A stretch of 64,000 nt of DNA from Rhynchopus sp. YZ270_cl-10 (GCA_964035575.1 OZ037865.1:868001-932000), one strand, 5' to 3'. Counted from the first letter of the stretch, positions 1 to 10,838 are shown. Numbers and translations: made by a program. Notes: a model not told the origin generated them from the sequence alone.

Positions 1-712
1 GAAAAAAAAATCGATCAAAAAGTCCTAGTAGATAATGTCTCACTGCATGGAGAGAAGGTACCAACCAACTACATATACCGTAATTGTACAGAGGTTGGAC
101 AGTACAAAAGTTGGGGCTTTTGGGACTTTTGGCCAACTTGGCATGGTGCTGAACAAAGGTGAACGCCACATCCCCCGCACATGTAATCTGTTTTCAGACG
201 CCTGTTTCCCAAGCAAGAAGAAGTTGTCGACCAACACCCTCCTGCCAGTGTCTCTGTACCTTGACCGTGTTGATATAGATTTTCTGTACAATGTCCCCCA
301 AAAGACAAAATGCAATAAATACACGGAGAAGAGGCACATCCAGTTCAGGGTCAGGAACTGCAACGACGCGTGTTACTTTGCCCAGTCGCGGGTATTTTCC
401 ATTATTTTAGTTTCGTTCTGAAGACCGTACAAAATGGTTCCCTGCACACCAAAGTTTGAATCCTCTGATGACTCAAGCGCGTCAGAATGGTACATTATTC
501 CCAAAAACTGACCCAAAATACCCTATTATGTGATAATGCCGGGTGTGGATGAGAGGGGATGAGAGCGTCAAAAAAAATCGAATCTGGCGTCTTTTGAAAG
601 ATTTCGCACAAAATCTTCTCATTTAAAAAAAAAATCTTCAAAAAGTCCTAGTGGAAGCCAATTTAGGCGGTTGCGTGGACATATATGTCCCCTCTGGTCC
701 TTAAAGGGTTAA
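1..712 (-). mobile_element. piggyBac-like transposon end, window-truncated
   Basis: The inner piece of a DNA transposon is cut off by the window start. Its outer end is at 712: read on the minus strand it begins TTAACCCTTTAAGGACC, which fits a piggyBac terminal repeat next to a TTAA target (709-712). A 14-bp palindrome GGACATATATGTCC lies just inside (677-690). On the minus strand around 220-250 a reading frame contains VLVDNFF, like the block around the third catalytic aspartate of piggyBac transposases. Flanking frames give other piggyBac-like pieces (YMCGGCG) only in different frames, so the coding part looks decayed and the region between the end and the catalytic block is too short for a whole N-terminus. 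The family call rests on the TTAA end plus one motif and is tentative. Confidence 0.42.
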
Positions 713-1649
713 AAGGCTTCATAACCCCCTCCGTGCCATCCAATTTTCTTTGAATATTTTTTTTAGAAAAAATAAAGCTTTTTTTACAGCGAAACGCATC
801 CTTTGGGGTGCCATGCACTAATATGAGTTCGTGATCACGTTTAAAAAAAAATCACGTATTCACGTACGTGATTACGTACATTTTTTGTGTGAAACTGGTG
901 GCTTTGTTACGGCAGCTGTGGGGGGTAGTCATGGGGGCATGGTAGAGTGAAGGCATCTCACGCAAAACTCTGTGGTTATGACCACCCTCTCTCCATTTTT
1001 CAAAAAAAACTTCTAAAATAGTAGGCACCCCACGGCTTATGCAGACAGAACTCCACTTTTTTTTGCCATTGCATTTCCTTACGCTAAAGGTGGAAATATA
1101 TGGTGAAATTGAGGGAAAAAGAAAACACTTGAACAATCTCTCAAAAGACACAGCTTCAAGCTTTAAAAAAACTGAGAGTAATAGGAAAAGGGCACTGTTG
1201 TGAACAGGGGGAAAGTGCAGCTAGAGAAACTAAAAAAAAAAAATGGATAGGGGGAAAAAAAAAGGCTTTGGGGTGCGTCACATTGTGACAGCGAACCACG
1301 GGGGGGAGGGATAATAGGGACCTCCCACACCCCCCCCCGAGACAATCCCGATTTTCTCCGCTTTGTGGGAGGAAGATGGGAACCTTTGCTCTACCACGAA
1401 AACACACAGAAAGGGGTATAAAAGAGTACATATGAATGGGGAGGTCTTTTGGCAGCCAGTAAAGGAGGGGTGGGTGGGATGGGGGGCACGGTATCGAACA
1501 GAAAAGTTATCCGGGGCGGAAGCAAAGAAAAAAACGGGATACGAAAAAAAAAAGACGCGTGTAGTATAGTGGAGTTCATCTTCGGGTGTCTACACTAAAA
1601 CAACCAAGTTTTCAAAAAAGAAAAGAAAAAAAGAAGAAGCTTTTGACTA
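713..1649. other. non-coding spacer, no gene seen
   Basis: A/T-rich spacer with long A, T, C and G homopolymers. Open frames here are short, rich in runs of one residue and without recognisable motifs. I see no RNA gene. A local cluster at 835-875 of overlapping GTGATTACGT/ATCACGT words makes a small palindromic patch. Confidence 0.5.
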
Positions 1650-1792
1650 CCCCCATCACGACGGAGTAGTCAGGGGCACTACTAGTGGAACTACTGGTAC
1701 CGACTAGTTGCTACCTCTACCAATGATATCGTAAAACACTAGTCGTTTGGGCCAGTAGCACTATTAGTAGTCAGTCCGTCGTGTTGGGGGGG
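1650..1792. mobile_element. 143 bp MITE-like inverted repeat (element K)
   Basis: Left end CCCCCATCACGACGGAGTAG and right end, read on the other strand, CCCCCCAACACGACGGACTG are imperfect inverted copies. The interior repeats a short palindromic word (ACTAGT, GTAGTC, ACTAC) many times in both directions. No coding capacity. No clear target duplication is visible, so only the inverted-repeat structure is certain. Confidence 0.5.
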
Positions 1793-2520
1793 TTTAAAGT
1801 GAAGCTGAAAAATGTGCAAACGATAAACGTAAAGACACAAATTTAAAAGAAAAGTTGACAGATGAAAAATGCCTCTCGTGCATACATCTATTCCACAAAA
1901 GAAAAAGGTTATAAAAATAAACCTCAGCCTCGCATACTTAACGCCACAGAAACCAAACAGAGGGGGCAAACCGTGTTACCACCGCATAGAACAACTTTTC
2001 TGGTAAACGACACTGTGCTGGAGAGGGGGGGGAGCTGGCGTGATGGTGACTACACGACAGTGAAGTAAAATGACTTGACAAAGTAAGGTGAAACCATAAA
2101 ACCACACGCCAATTCATTTTTTTTTTTTTACTTCAACCGTCCTGGAACCATCTGTACTGTGTCGATTCGATCATGGGTTTTATTTGTCAGAATGCGTCAT
2201 GATACAGCCAAAAAAAAACTTGGTCGTCCAAATATATTGGCGGATTTGGGGATGGTCGCCTTTTTTGGAAACGCCAAATATTCTTGGATGACTGTACATA
2301 AAATACTACTGTCTTCTGATGGTAGCGTACTACATCAGAATTCACGACACAGCCATTACGCGGGGGAGGGGGATGAAAGAAGGCTTGGCAAGATGGGTGG
2401 GGCCTCATATGCCGCATCATCTTTGGTAAGACCGGTTCTGTTTTCAAAAAAGAAGGGGGGAAAAAATTACTCTATTATACTGAGGAGAGCCATCTCTTAG
2501 TTGTCTGTCGAAGGTGTGCT
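1793..2520. other. spacer with two dispersed short motifs
   Basis: It holds one copy of the dispersed motif B (1795-1830, core GTGAAGCTGAAAAATGTGCA) followed after about 30 bases by one copy of hairpin motif C (1861-1888, GATGAAAAATGCCTCTCGTG). Both motifs recur in other spacers of this window. Nothing else recognisable; reading frames are short. Confidence 0.45.
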
Positions 2521-2714
2521 TTCTTCAAAAAAAACCCCCAACATTCGCTAGGTGAGAACATGGCATGACCTCTGGTCTGAAGGGAGGGGGGGGGAGGAGG
2601 GGGGGAGTCTGCACGATGCTACACATCAGCGTGACATTAACCACTTTTCTGACAATGCCACAATGACATGACGTGTGGTACATTTTGACAGTGTCAAATG
2701 GTACGGTGTTGGTG

Positions 2715-2857
2715 GTATGTGTCATTCTCTGTACAGAATGACACATTTTTCTAAGATTTTTGTTACTCGAACCTCCTAAGGCCCTCTCCTCGGGGATAGG
2801 TGAGCCTCACAAAAACCTTAGAAAAGTGTGTGTTCTATACAGAGAGTGACACATATC
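2715..2857. mobile_element. inverted-repeat element with ATGTGTCAT words (element L)
   Basis: Arms of about 49 bp at 2715-2763 and 2810-2857 are inverted copies with a few differences; each arm contains ATGTGTCAT and its complement ATGACACAT around CTCTGTACAG or CTCTGTATAG, so each arm is itself a near palindrome. Further copies of the same word lie outside on both sides (2620-2710, 2865-2890), so the full element may be nearer 270 bp. Non-coding, MITE-like; boundaries and target duplication not resolved. Confidence 0.45.
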
Positions 2858-3023
2858 ATATGTTATAATGGCATGTGATATGTGTCATCGTTTTTACCAT
2901 GTCATATGACATGTAGCGTCGTGTGCAAGCAGAACAATGCCAACAGCATGTTTGAAAAATGGAAAATGGAAAAAAAAAGAGACAAAAAAAAAGGTAGTCA
3001 GGGCAGGAAAATGCGATTGGGTG

Positions 3024-3899
3024 CAGTGGTCGCGCTAATTATGGGAAAAAATGGGGAAAAAATGGATTTCGGGTACGGAAAAACGTTCCTTGAAAAGGTT
3101 AGCTGGGGAGGCCCGGAAACCCCGTTTTGTGGCATTTCCGGGCCAATCCCGGCTTGTGGTGGGGTATATACGGAAAAATGGACAAAATTTTAGTGACTTA
3201 AATTTTCGCAAAATATGAACCCATACTCGTAAACAAGGGTCATTTTCAGGAAAATTCGGAAAATTCCGAGATTTGGAAGCAATTTTTCTCCTGAAAATCA
3301 GTGGGTTTTCAGCCCCAAAACATACCGCGATTGGAATTTCCGGAATCCGTCCGCGCTGTGGTGGGGTCACTTTGCCGAAATGGCCAATTTTTTGGTTTTG
3401 GTCAAAATCCATGTGGGTAAAGAGGGCCAATGTAAATCCCACAACCAGATTTTCTCTCCCTGATCCTGACGTCTTGCAACATGAAAATGCGCGAAAACAC
3501 CGGCATTTGCATTTCCGGAATTCGTCCGTTCTGTGGTGGGGTCAATTTGCCGAAATGGACAAGTTCTTGGTTTTGGTCAAAACCCGTCAGTGTAAGGTAA
3601 AGGGGGCAAGTGTTTGCCTGTAGAAACTGGTAGGGAACAGGCAGCGCCGCAGGCGCACGGTACCCAACTTTTTTTTTTTTTTTTCCTTTTCTTTTTTCTC
3701 CTCTTTCTTTTGACTTTCCGAGCCAATTGCGTTCCACGGCGGGGTCACATGTATATGCAAGTCCACTATGTGGTGGTCTTACTCAACAATATTAGAACTT
3801 CTGGTTTCTTAATGAAATCCCCGTACTGCAAAAAAAAAACGTTCCTACCAAAAACCCCAAAAATCCCGGGATGAGGGATGGACTTTAGCGCGAGCTCTG
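3024..3899. mobile_element. 876 bp non-autonomous hAT-like element, copy 1
   Basis: The ends are imperfect inverted repeats, CAGTGGTCGCGCTAATT on the left and CAGAGCTCGCGCTAAAG on the right (other strand). An exact 8-bp direct repeat ATTGGGTG lies on each side (3016-3023 and 3900-3907). An 8-bp duplication with ends starting CAG is typical of hAT elements. The inside holds GC-rich stretches with GCGCCGCAGGCGCACGGTAC and two direct copies of a segment with TTTTGGTCAAAACC. Its open frames (up to 135 codons) are repeated with the DNA and resemble no transposase, so it is probably non-autonomous. A nearly identical copy in opposite orientation lies at 6969-7843. Confidence 0.75.
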
Positions 3900-3907
3900 A
3901 TTGGGTG

Positions 3908-4458
3908 GGTGTGTTTTTTGTTTTATTGCATGCAACAAAAACCATCATTTATTTTCTCAACAAAAATTGTACAATGATTCTGCACACAACAACCTCAAAA
4001 CACACAGGGGTGCATTTATTCCTTGTGAAAAGAAACTAAAAGTGGTACTTGACTACGAGGCACAACACAGAAAGACAGAAACATAAGGGTTGGCAAGACG
4101 ATCCTAAGCCTCTTGCCAACTGCTTAGTCACCTTTTTTTAAAAAAAATCCCCACATCCCCAGCTCCCCTCTCCAATCACCTCGGTACACATTCCAAGGGA
4201 AACACAAACGGTACTGTCTTTACTTTTTCCCTTAGAGACAGGAAGGGACAAATTGAAATACGGAAACTAATCTGAGACGAAAGCAAAACTTCAAAGCACA
4301 TGCATCCAAACCCACCCCACCCCCATACACACACCCCACACGATGCCGATGTAGGTGGCCTTACAACTGATAATTCCATGTAATGTTACATGTAAAAATG
4401 TTACATGACGATATCATGGAATTTACACGCGTCGTGCACAACTCTTTCTCCCCTCCCT
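3908..4458. other. 3' flank of the OTU gene
   Basis: Downstream (transcript sense) of the OTU gene stop codon. It contains one copy of dispersed motif A at 4088-4133, here with a perfect 9-bp stem GTTGGCAAG/CTTGCCAAC followed by GCTTAGTCACCTT. No further coding sequence is evident. Confidence 0.4.
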
Positions 4459-6027
4459 CTAGGACTCATATATGGGCTGGAAGACGAATGTGTCGTACAT
4501 CCCGAGATAGTACAGATTTGGTCTTGCCTTGTTGGCAACGTGGCGGAAAGGGGTGATACGTTCTGTGATGATGTTGCCTTGACCGCAGCACATGACTGCG
4601 ATTTCGACGTACATAACGTTTGCGACTGCCTGGACAACACGCATGTCTGGAGGGATTTCCTCGTGTTGGAGGCCGTAGACGTAGGCATCGAAGTGTTCGT
4701 TGCCGTGTGTATATCTGTTGCGGTTCGTGCGAAGTTCGTTAAATGCGTCCTTCCGGAGAGTGTCCACCCTTTCTCTTGCCTTGGGATCGCCAGGGAAATA
4801 GTGCATTATCATAGACCTAAAGAGTGACCTCTTATCTGCCGGGCCACACTTCATCTGCATGCAAAGAGACTTCAGCCGCGACTCCAGCATACGTCTCTCA
4901 TCCACCTGCGGCTTCCCCACCTGTATCGGCACCGCAACAGGCTTTGTGATAGTGTTTTGAAACCTTTCAATGTTGCCAGACACCTTCTCCTCCTCCTCGT
5001 GGATCGAGAGATAGTGGTTTTCCTGCATAAACGCGAGGTGGATGGTTCTTTGCGAGGTGGTGCGGCGGGGTTTGATCGCGTGGGTCTCTTGCCTGCTGCC
5101 TTCCACCCCCGACGCACTGTTCGTGGCTGTGACCACTATGATGTTGGTGTTGAGGTGGTCTGACAAAGCTTGCAAGGTGAGATGGTCGCCCCAGGTGTAT
5201 TCCCGGGACATGAGATCGCAGTAGTGATCGAGCGAGCAGTCGACGATGTACTGCTCGTAGAAGGCACGGTCCGCCTTGATTGCGGCGACGGCCTGCTGGC
5301 GGAGCTGTTTGTGCAGATCGACTGTCTTATGCAGCTGCATGCTGATGCTCGCAAACTGGCAGTTCCCATCCCCCTTCACGTTGACCAGCTTCCACCCAAC
5401 GTTGCGCAACAGCTCGCGGAACACCTCTCTCTGCTGTTTATGCGGTGACACATTCCCATTCCCATCCTGCTGCACCACCACACCACTCTCCACCTTCAAC
5501 GACGGCACATGAGGAGGTGACGATGGTGCTGATGTTGCCACAGACCCGGGCCCGAGACTGCTTCCCATGGACCTCCCGGAGCTGTGGCTTTGCGCATCCA
5601 CGGCAGGGAAGATCTTCGGCCCGCTTGCCGATGTAGAGGTGGAGGCGGAGGTGGAGGTGGAGACTGTCGGGGCAGCTTCTGTGCCAGCCGCGTAGACTTC
5701 CACCTCAGTTGGAGGCACTTTGTTGTCCTCCTTTGGTATCTCTGCAGGGGCTACTGGCGTTGGTGTGGGTATGGGTATGGGTGCAGGTGTAGGTGTAGAT
5801 GTAGGTTCAGGAGACGGTGTAGGCTCCACATCAACCATGCACAGAGGTGATCCAGACTGTGAAGCATTGAAACTCTCATTTGGCCCGGTATACAGCATAT
5901 TCGTATCACTCGGCGCCACCCATGCCCCCAACCCTGCCTCCGGGTGCTCTGTCTCGTACGCCTTCATCATATCATCAAGCGACGTGATGTCATTCTTATA
6001 CGCCTCCCAGATAGGTTCCTCCGTCAT
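4459..6027 (-). CDS. tandem OTU-domain protein (one active-looking, one degenerate domain)
   Basis: A 522-residue protein. Residues about 1-65 are unrecognised; 66-180 are low-complexity Pro/Thr/Ser. Residues 200-345 form an OTU cysteine protease domain: the VKGDGNCQFASI block gives catalytic D220 and C223, and ENHYLSI gives H338. OTU proteases cleave ubiquitin or ubiquitin-like conjugates in cytosol or nucleus. Residues 385-520 repeat the OTU pattern (ADKRSLFRSM, then an arginine-rich helix and VVQAVANVMYVEIAV), but serine 401 sits where the cysteine should be and tyrosine or leucine replaces the histidine, so this copy should be inactive. A splice acceptor (GGCTTCAG) ends 6 bases before the ATG. 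It could instead join an upstream exon (about 6130-6327) in frame, adding some 80 residues. Transcribed last in the minus-strand cluster and flanked by the two inverted hAT-like elements. Confidence 0.85.
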   Translation of the reverse strand: MTEEPIWEAYKNDITSLDDMMKAYETEHPEAGLGAWVAPSDTNMLYTGPNESFNASQSGSPLCMVDVEPTPSPEPTSTPTPAPIPIPTPTPVAPAEIPKEDNKVPPTEVEVYAAGTEAAPTVSTSTSASTSTSASGPKIFPAVDAQSHSSGRSMGSSLGPGSVATSAPSSPPHVPSLKVESGVVVQQDGNGNVSPHKQQREVFRELLRNVGWKLVNVKGDGNCQFASISMQLHKTVDLHKQLRQQAVAAIKADRAFYEQYIVDCSLDHYCDLMSREYTWGDHLTLQALSDHLNTNIIVVTATNSASGVEGSRQETHAIKPRRTTSQRTIHLAFMQENHYLSIHEEEEKVSGNIERFQNTITKPVAVPIQVGKPQVDERRMLESRLKSLCMQMKCGPADKRSLFRSMIMHYFPGDPKARERVDTLRKDAFNELRTNRNRYTHGNEHFDAYVYGLQHEEIPPDMRVVQAVANVMYVEIAVMCCGQGNIITERITPFRHVANKARPNLYYLGMYDTFVFQPIYES

Positions 6028-6968
6028 AGCGACCTGAAGCCTTTGCCGACCAGAGATAGCAGTCCAAAAGCGAGGACAACGCTATTCAGATTTCGAATTG
6101 ATATCGGTGAGGCCTTTTTTGTGTATAACCTTTTTTGCGGCCCTGTTTGGTAAAGGTGGGGGAGAGTTTGGTGTGTGTTGTGTTTCCTCGGTGAAAGCAG
6201 ATGTTGCAGTAGTTCCTGCCATAAACACAGCCATATTGGTGTGATCACCCAAACCGACTTCTCCGTGGTTCTCCCGAAGGTGCTCCGTTAAGATGGGTTC
6301 AGAGACGAATAAAGAGTACCTCTGCATATTCCGCGAGTAGTGCGAAAACAGCTTTGAAATTTGTGGGGAAATTATGTGCTTTTTTTTTTTTTCTTCGTTA
6401 GAGTCTGAGAGGGTTTACGGGTTTGTGGGGGATGAGAGGTGGGGGGGGTTTGCAGCATGTGTCATTACTGTCAAGGGGGTGCAGCGTCAGACAAAGCGTA
6501 ACCGCAAAAAGCTAGGTAGTGGAGCTGTGGGGGTACCGTTTGCCAAAAGAGAGAAAGAGAAAGAGAGAGAGAGGCACCTGAAAAAAAAATGAATGCAACT
6601 CTCGCGCATGATCTACTGTCTCTCTCTCTGTGAAAAATAAACAAAAGTTTATGAGATGAATATTGCATCACAAAAAAAAAAATCCCCCCCGCCTCCCCTG
6701 GTGAAAGCGTTGTCTAGTGGAAGACGTACTCCACATAAAAAACAACTGAGCTGTAGTGTGCGAAAAGGAATCGCCAAAACCTGATATCAAAATAATCAAA
6801 ATAAATTAACACACGCGTCGTGGCACCTTCTGCAAAAAAAAAAAAAAAGCAAAAACAAAAACAAAAGAGAAGTTGAAAGTGCAAAAAGAAAGAAAGAAGG
6901 TTGATAAGATAAACCTTAGCCTCTCTCGTGCTTAGTCACCTCAAAAAAAAAAAATATCGTGTTCACTC
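6028..6968. other. 5' flank of the OTU gene with dispersed motifs
   Basis: Contains a possible extra minus-strand coding exon for the OTU protein (about 6130-6327, starting MQRYSLF). Further out lie hairpin motif C at 6589-6613 (ATGAATGCAACTCTCGCGCA), motif B at about 6866-6886 and motif A at 6901-6943 (ending TTAGTCACCTC). The rest is GA-rich and poly(A) sequence. Confidence 0.4.
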
Positions 6969-7843
6969 CAGAGCTCGCGCTAAAGTCCATCCCTCATCCC
7001 GGGATTTTTGGGGGTTTTGGTAGGAACGTTTTTTTTTTGCAGTACGGGGATTTCATTAAGAAACCAGAAGTTCTAATATTGTTGAGTAAGACCACCACAT
7101 AGTGGACTTGCATATACATGTGACCCCGCCGTGGAACGCAATTGGCTCGGAAAGTCAAAAGAAAGAGGAGAAAAAAGAAAAGGAAAAAAAAAAAAAAAGT
7201 TGGGTACCGTGCGCCTGCGGCGCTGCCTGTTCCCTACCAGTTTCTACAGGCAAACACTTGCCCCCTTTACCTTACACTGACGGGTTTTGACCAAAACCAA
7301 GAACTTGTCCATTTCGGCAAATTGACCCCACCACAGAACGGACGAATTCCGGAAATGCAAATGCCGGTGTTTTCGCGCATTTTCATGTTGCAAGACGTCA
7401 GGATCAGGGAGAGAAAATCTGGTTGTGGGATTTACATTGGCCCTCTTTACCCACATGGATTTTGACCAAAACCAAAAAATTGGCCATTTCGGCAAAGTGA
7501 CCCCACCACAGCGCGGACGGATTCCGGAAATTCCAATCGCGGTATGTTTTGGGGCTGAAAACCCACTGATTTTCAGGAGAAAAATTGCTTCCAAATCTCG
7601 GAATTTTCCGAATTTTCCTGAAAATGACCCTTGTTTACGAGTATGGGTTCATATTTTGCGAAAATTTAAGTCACTAAAATTTTGTCCATTTTTCCGTATA
7701 TACCCCACCACAAGCCGGGATTGGCCCGGAAATGCCACAAAACGGGGTTTCCGGGCCTCCCCAGCTAACCTTTTCAAGGAACGTTTTTCCGTACCCGAAA
7801 TCCATTTTTTCCCCATTTTTTCCCATAATTAGCGCGACCACTG
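6969..7843. mobile_element. 875 bp non-autonomous hAT-like element, copy 2 (inverted)
   Basis: Reverse complement of the element at 3024-3899, seemingly identical apart from the length of an A run near 7190. It starts CAGAGCTCGCGC and ends CGCGACCACTG. Unlike copy 1 its flanks (GTTCACTC before, AAGTGGTT after) do not match, so no target duplication remains. The two copies form a long inverted pair about 3.1 kb apart, enclosing the OTU gene. Confidence 0.7.
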
Positions 7844-9298
7844 AAGTGGTTCAGACCCGTTCTACCTGTCAAAAAAGCTCAGGAGAAGAAGATATGGAGA
7901 GGTGAGTGCTCAAACGTCCCAAAAAAGTCAAAATCGGGCGTTGGTAAAAAAAAAAGTTGCGTACCGTGCGCCTGCGGCGCAAGCATGTACCCCACCAACG
8001 TGGACCATCAACAGAATATTTTCAAAATCGGAAATCCTAGCGGAGAGCCTGGAAACGTTGCAAAAAAAAAAAAAAAAAAAATAACTATAAAAAGAGAATT
8101 TGAAAGCTTTTGGTAAAGGGGGAAAAATGTAAGATGGACCAACCTTTGTTTAGCCATCGTTGAAATAAAAGAAAGGGCCAGAAAATTTCTAGAGTAAAAT
8201 ATCGGGAAATGGCAACTTACAAACAAAGGGGGCTTCATTTTGTTAATCGACAGTCATTTTAAACGTTGACATTCTTTCGTACATCCAATCCATAAGGCTT
8301 GTACTCTTAAGACTCTTAGACACCACACTTCCCTAGAGACTGTACGACGCAGTAATGAGTAGTTGAAACGCACCAAAAAAAAAAAATGCAGCTCAGTCGA
8401 GCTCATGGAAAGGGTGGGACCTCCGAGTGTTCCGTACCATAAAAGAAGGCAGTTCACAACCGCTCGAAAAACACGCTGTCGCTTTATACCCCCAAGCCTA
8501 ACTGGCCTGCTATGCTGCACGATAGTTACCGTGGGAGCATAGCAGGTGACCCTAAGGGCAATCAGATGCACAATTCGTCAAACGCGCACGAGCCATCCAA
8601 TGTCATCGCTTCGGGAAAACGACTTGCCTTGCGGCATCGGATGAGCGGAATATCCGTGCAATAAGCTGGCCTGACTCCAATAATGTGAGCCCCTTTTTTC
8701 GTTTGATATTTCTTGAATTGATGATGATAAGAGATGATGCAAAAAAACCCCCCTTAAAATATTGAACATGCTTTGAAAACGAACTACGTCATTTCGGTGT
8801 CGTTGGCAGTCGCCCACCAAAGCGGGGGTTCTGTCCTCAGATGTTCTCTTTACGGAAGGCTAGGATACTGCCTCAGAACCGCGTCCCCCTATCACCCACT
8901 GCTGCTCACTCACCCCTTTTTTTCCCATCACCACCCCCCCAACCCATTCCCCTAAACTCACTCTGCAGTGAACCTCCTCACATCCCACAAACACGACCAT
9001 GTACACATAACAGTCATGGGCAATGCTCTCTTCGCTACCCACAACCACTTTCAAACACGTATTCAACAAACAGTTTAATACCCCCGCACATCCCGAGCAG
9101 TGATGGGCGGTGTACAGCACAATGGTGACATGAGGGCACCTGGTCTGAATTGATCCTTAAAATCGGACGCAAAAAAAATGGGGGGGAAATATGTAACTTA
9201 AAAAAAAAAATTGAGAGATGAATCTAAAAATACTCCACCCCAAATTGGAAAGTGATCAACACCTCTGTGGATGCTGACAAAAAAAGAAGCTACAAAAT
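7844..9298. other. spacer with element fragment, no clear gene
   Basis: At 7945-8010 there is a fragment of the repeat family containing GTTGCGTACCGTGCGCCTGC, also found inside the elements at 3.6, 7.2, 14.8 and 26.3 kb. The rest (8.1-9.3 kb) has homopolymers and only short open frames on either strand without motifs. No RNA gene could be identified with confidence. It also holds the 3' flank of the sulfotransferase gene. Confidence 0.4.
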
Positions 9299-10570
9299 TT
9301 ACTTCCAGTTCAATTTCCTTCCAATGAGGTCTTCAAGCTCCGCGTTGAGGGGTTGGTAATATTCGCGCATTTCTTGTTTGAGTGTTGCATCCTCTGCAGA
9401 AGGGTGGCGCATCACGCTTGCGTTCACGTGGAGTTTATCTTGTGAGATGCGGACGACCGTTTCCTCTGGCATGGGCACCGCTGTGGGAGGCAGGATCGAC
9501 GCCACACGACGGATCGTCGGCTGCACCTGGTCTCCGTTCAGATCCTCCATTTGGTTGACAAAGTGCACATTCTCCTTTGGAAAGTGTTTGTAGTAACGTT
9601 CAATGTTCATTGCATAGTGCCCCATCCTGCCTAAAGCGAAACTCTGCCCCTCTGGCCACGTCTGCGCCCACAGAGGGAGTACTGGGCCTTCCAACTGCTC
9701 CGCCTTTTTGTAGGACTGTGACGTCTTCTTCGAGAGCGACCCCTCAAACGACTCACGCATAGTGTTCGCCGGGAGCCTCTCCTCCCACACATCGGTGTCC
9801 AGCATCTCCCCAAAATACTTTTCATTTCCCTTCTCAAAGTTGAACCACGACACATTCTGGCTGACAGGCTCCCGCAGACACATAATGATCTTCATATCAG
9901 GGTTCGCCCTCTTCAATAAAGCAGGAACCCATGGTGCGGTGGCGTACTGTGCGCATGCGTCATAGGTGAAGAAGCCACGCCCGGTGACGTAGATGCTCCA
10001 ATACTTTTCGAAGATTGTGGGGAACGCCATTCTATAGAAGAAGGGGTGAACCAACCCGAGGTATTGTCCGGTCATGTAGAAGGTTTCTTTGTTGTCAGCG
10101 AACCCTACGCGCCAAAGGCAGAAGGGACGGTGTGCGCTAGGGTGCTGTTCGAGGTAGCGTGCGGTGGTGGTCGTCCCACAGCGGACCTCCCCAATGATAG
10201 CAACGTCGGGCACAACGCGGAAGGGTACAGTAATAAGGCGGAACAATGCCTGCAGAGGGCGGATCATCCCCATCAACCGCCATACGCTAGTATTGCAGCG
10301 TCCCTTCCGGTTCATGAAGATGCGCATGTTGTGAAAGTACAACATCACATAAAACACCGTCCCCGAAATGCTAAGTCCCTTCAAAACCAAATCCACCCAT
10401 TTTGGGAGGACCGGGGCGCGAGACACCAGGGATGCGGCGCGGTGGAGGAGGGGGTGTGCTGTGGGGCTGTCGGAGAGAAGGCGGAGGGAGGCGTACTTTG
10501 CGCAGGCGACGAAGCGGAACGCTCCAAAGGCGGTGAGGACATGTGGGAGGTCGATGTCTAGGTCTAGCAT
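9299..10570 (-). CDS. PAPS-dependent sulfotransferase (carbohydrate type)
   Basis: A 423-residue protein. Residues 122-140 (PDVAIIGEVRCGTTTTARYL) form the 5'-phosphosulfate loop of PAPS-dependent sulfotransferases, with the basic R130 and the GTT turn. Residues 227-242 (KIIMCLREPVSQNVSW) form the 3'-phosphate-binding strand, helix and arginine. The family moves a sulfo group from PAPS to sugar or small-molecule hydroxyls; the layout resembles Golgi carbohydrate or heparan-type enzymes. A hydrophobic stretch at 62-80 (GLSISGTVFYVMLYF) preceded by a basic segment could anchor it in the membrane with the catalytic domain in the lumen, though the N-terminal part is longer than in usual type II enzymes. 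The acceptor is unknown. No strong CAG acceptor is seen before the ATG, only a pyrimidine-AAG about 40 bases upstream. Confidence 0.85.
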   Translation of the reverse strand: MLDLDIDLPHVLTAFGAFRFVACAKYASLRLLSDSPTAHPLLHRAASLVSRAPVLPKWVDLVLKGLSISGTVFYVMLYFHNMRIFMNRKGRCNTSVWRLMGMIRPLQALFRLITVPFRVVPDVAIIGEVRCGTTTTARYLEQHPSAHRPFCLWRVGFADNKETFYMTGQYLGLVHPFFYRMAFPTIFEKYWSIYVTGRGFFTYDACAQYATAPWVPALLKRANPDMKIIMCLREPVSQNVSWFNFEKGNEKYFGEMLDTDVWEERLPANTMRESFEGSLSKKTSQSYKKAEQLEGPVLPLWAQTWPEGQSFALGRMGHYAMNIERYYKHFPKENVHFVNQMEDLNGDQVQPTIRRVASILPPTAVPMPEETVVRISQDKLHVNASVMRHPSAEDATLKQEMREYYQPLNAELEDLIGRKLNWK

Positions 10571-10714
10571 GGTGACGTTGTGTGGTGTGTGTTTTGTTTT
10601 TTTTGTGTTTGTTCCTTCAGAAGAGTGTTTGGTAAATAATTGGAATATTTTCTAAAATAAATCTAAAATAACATTAGTGAGGTTATTTGAAAGCGTGAAA
10701 TGAAATACCATATA

Positions 10715-10838
10715 CAGTGGTTAAACAAAGTTCCGCCTAAAGAAAAGTGCCCGCCTAAGAAAAATCCCGCCTAAAGTAATTTCCGCCATCGATTTCAATT
10801 CCGCCTTTAGTTTAGGCGTAAACTTTGTTTAACCACTG
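10715..10838. mobile_element. 124 bp MITE with CCGCCTAAA words (element M)
   Basis: Inverted ends: CAGTGGTTAAACAAAGTT on the left and the same 18 bases on the other strand at the right end, perfect over that length. The interior repeats CCGCCTAAAG or its complement about six times. TA precedes the left end, but TC follows the right end, so a TA target duplication of the Tc1/mariner kind is not preserved. Non-coding. Confidence 0.6.

Noticed and set aside
445-470. GTTTGAATCC as a tRNA T-loop
   Set aside because: No acceptor stem, D-arm or anticodon arm can be built around it.
3035-3623. 135- and 116-codon frames in the 3.0 kb element as genes
   Set aside because: They recur identically in the inverted copy at 7.2-7.8 kb and lie fully within a non-autonomous element; no transposase motif.
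4405-6037. Plus-strand frames across the OTU gene
   Set aside because: Antisense shadows of a clear minus-strand gene. The same holds for long plus-strand frames across 15.6-17.3, 29.6-31.0, 35.8-37.0 and 41.1-42.6 kb.
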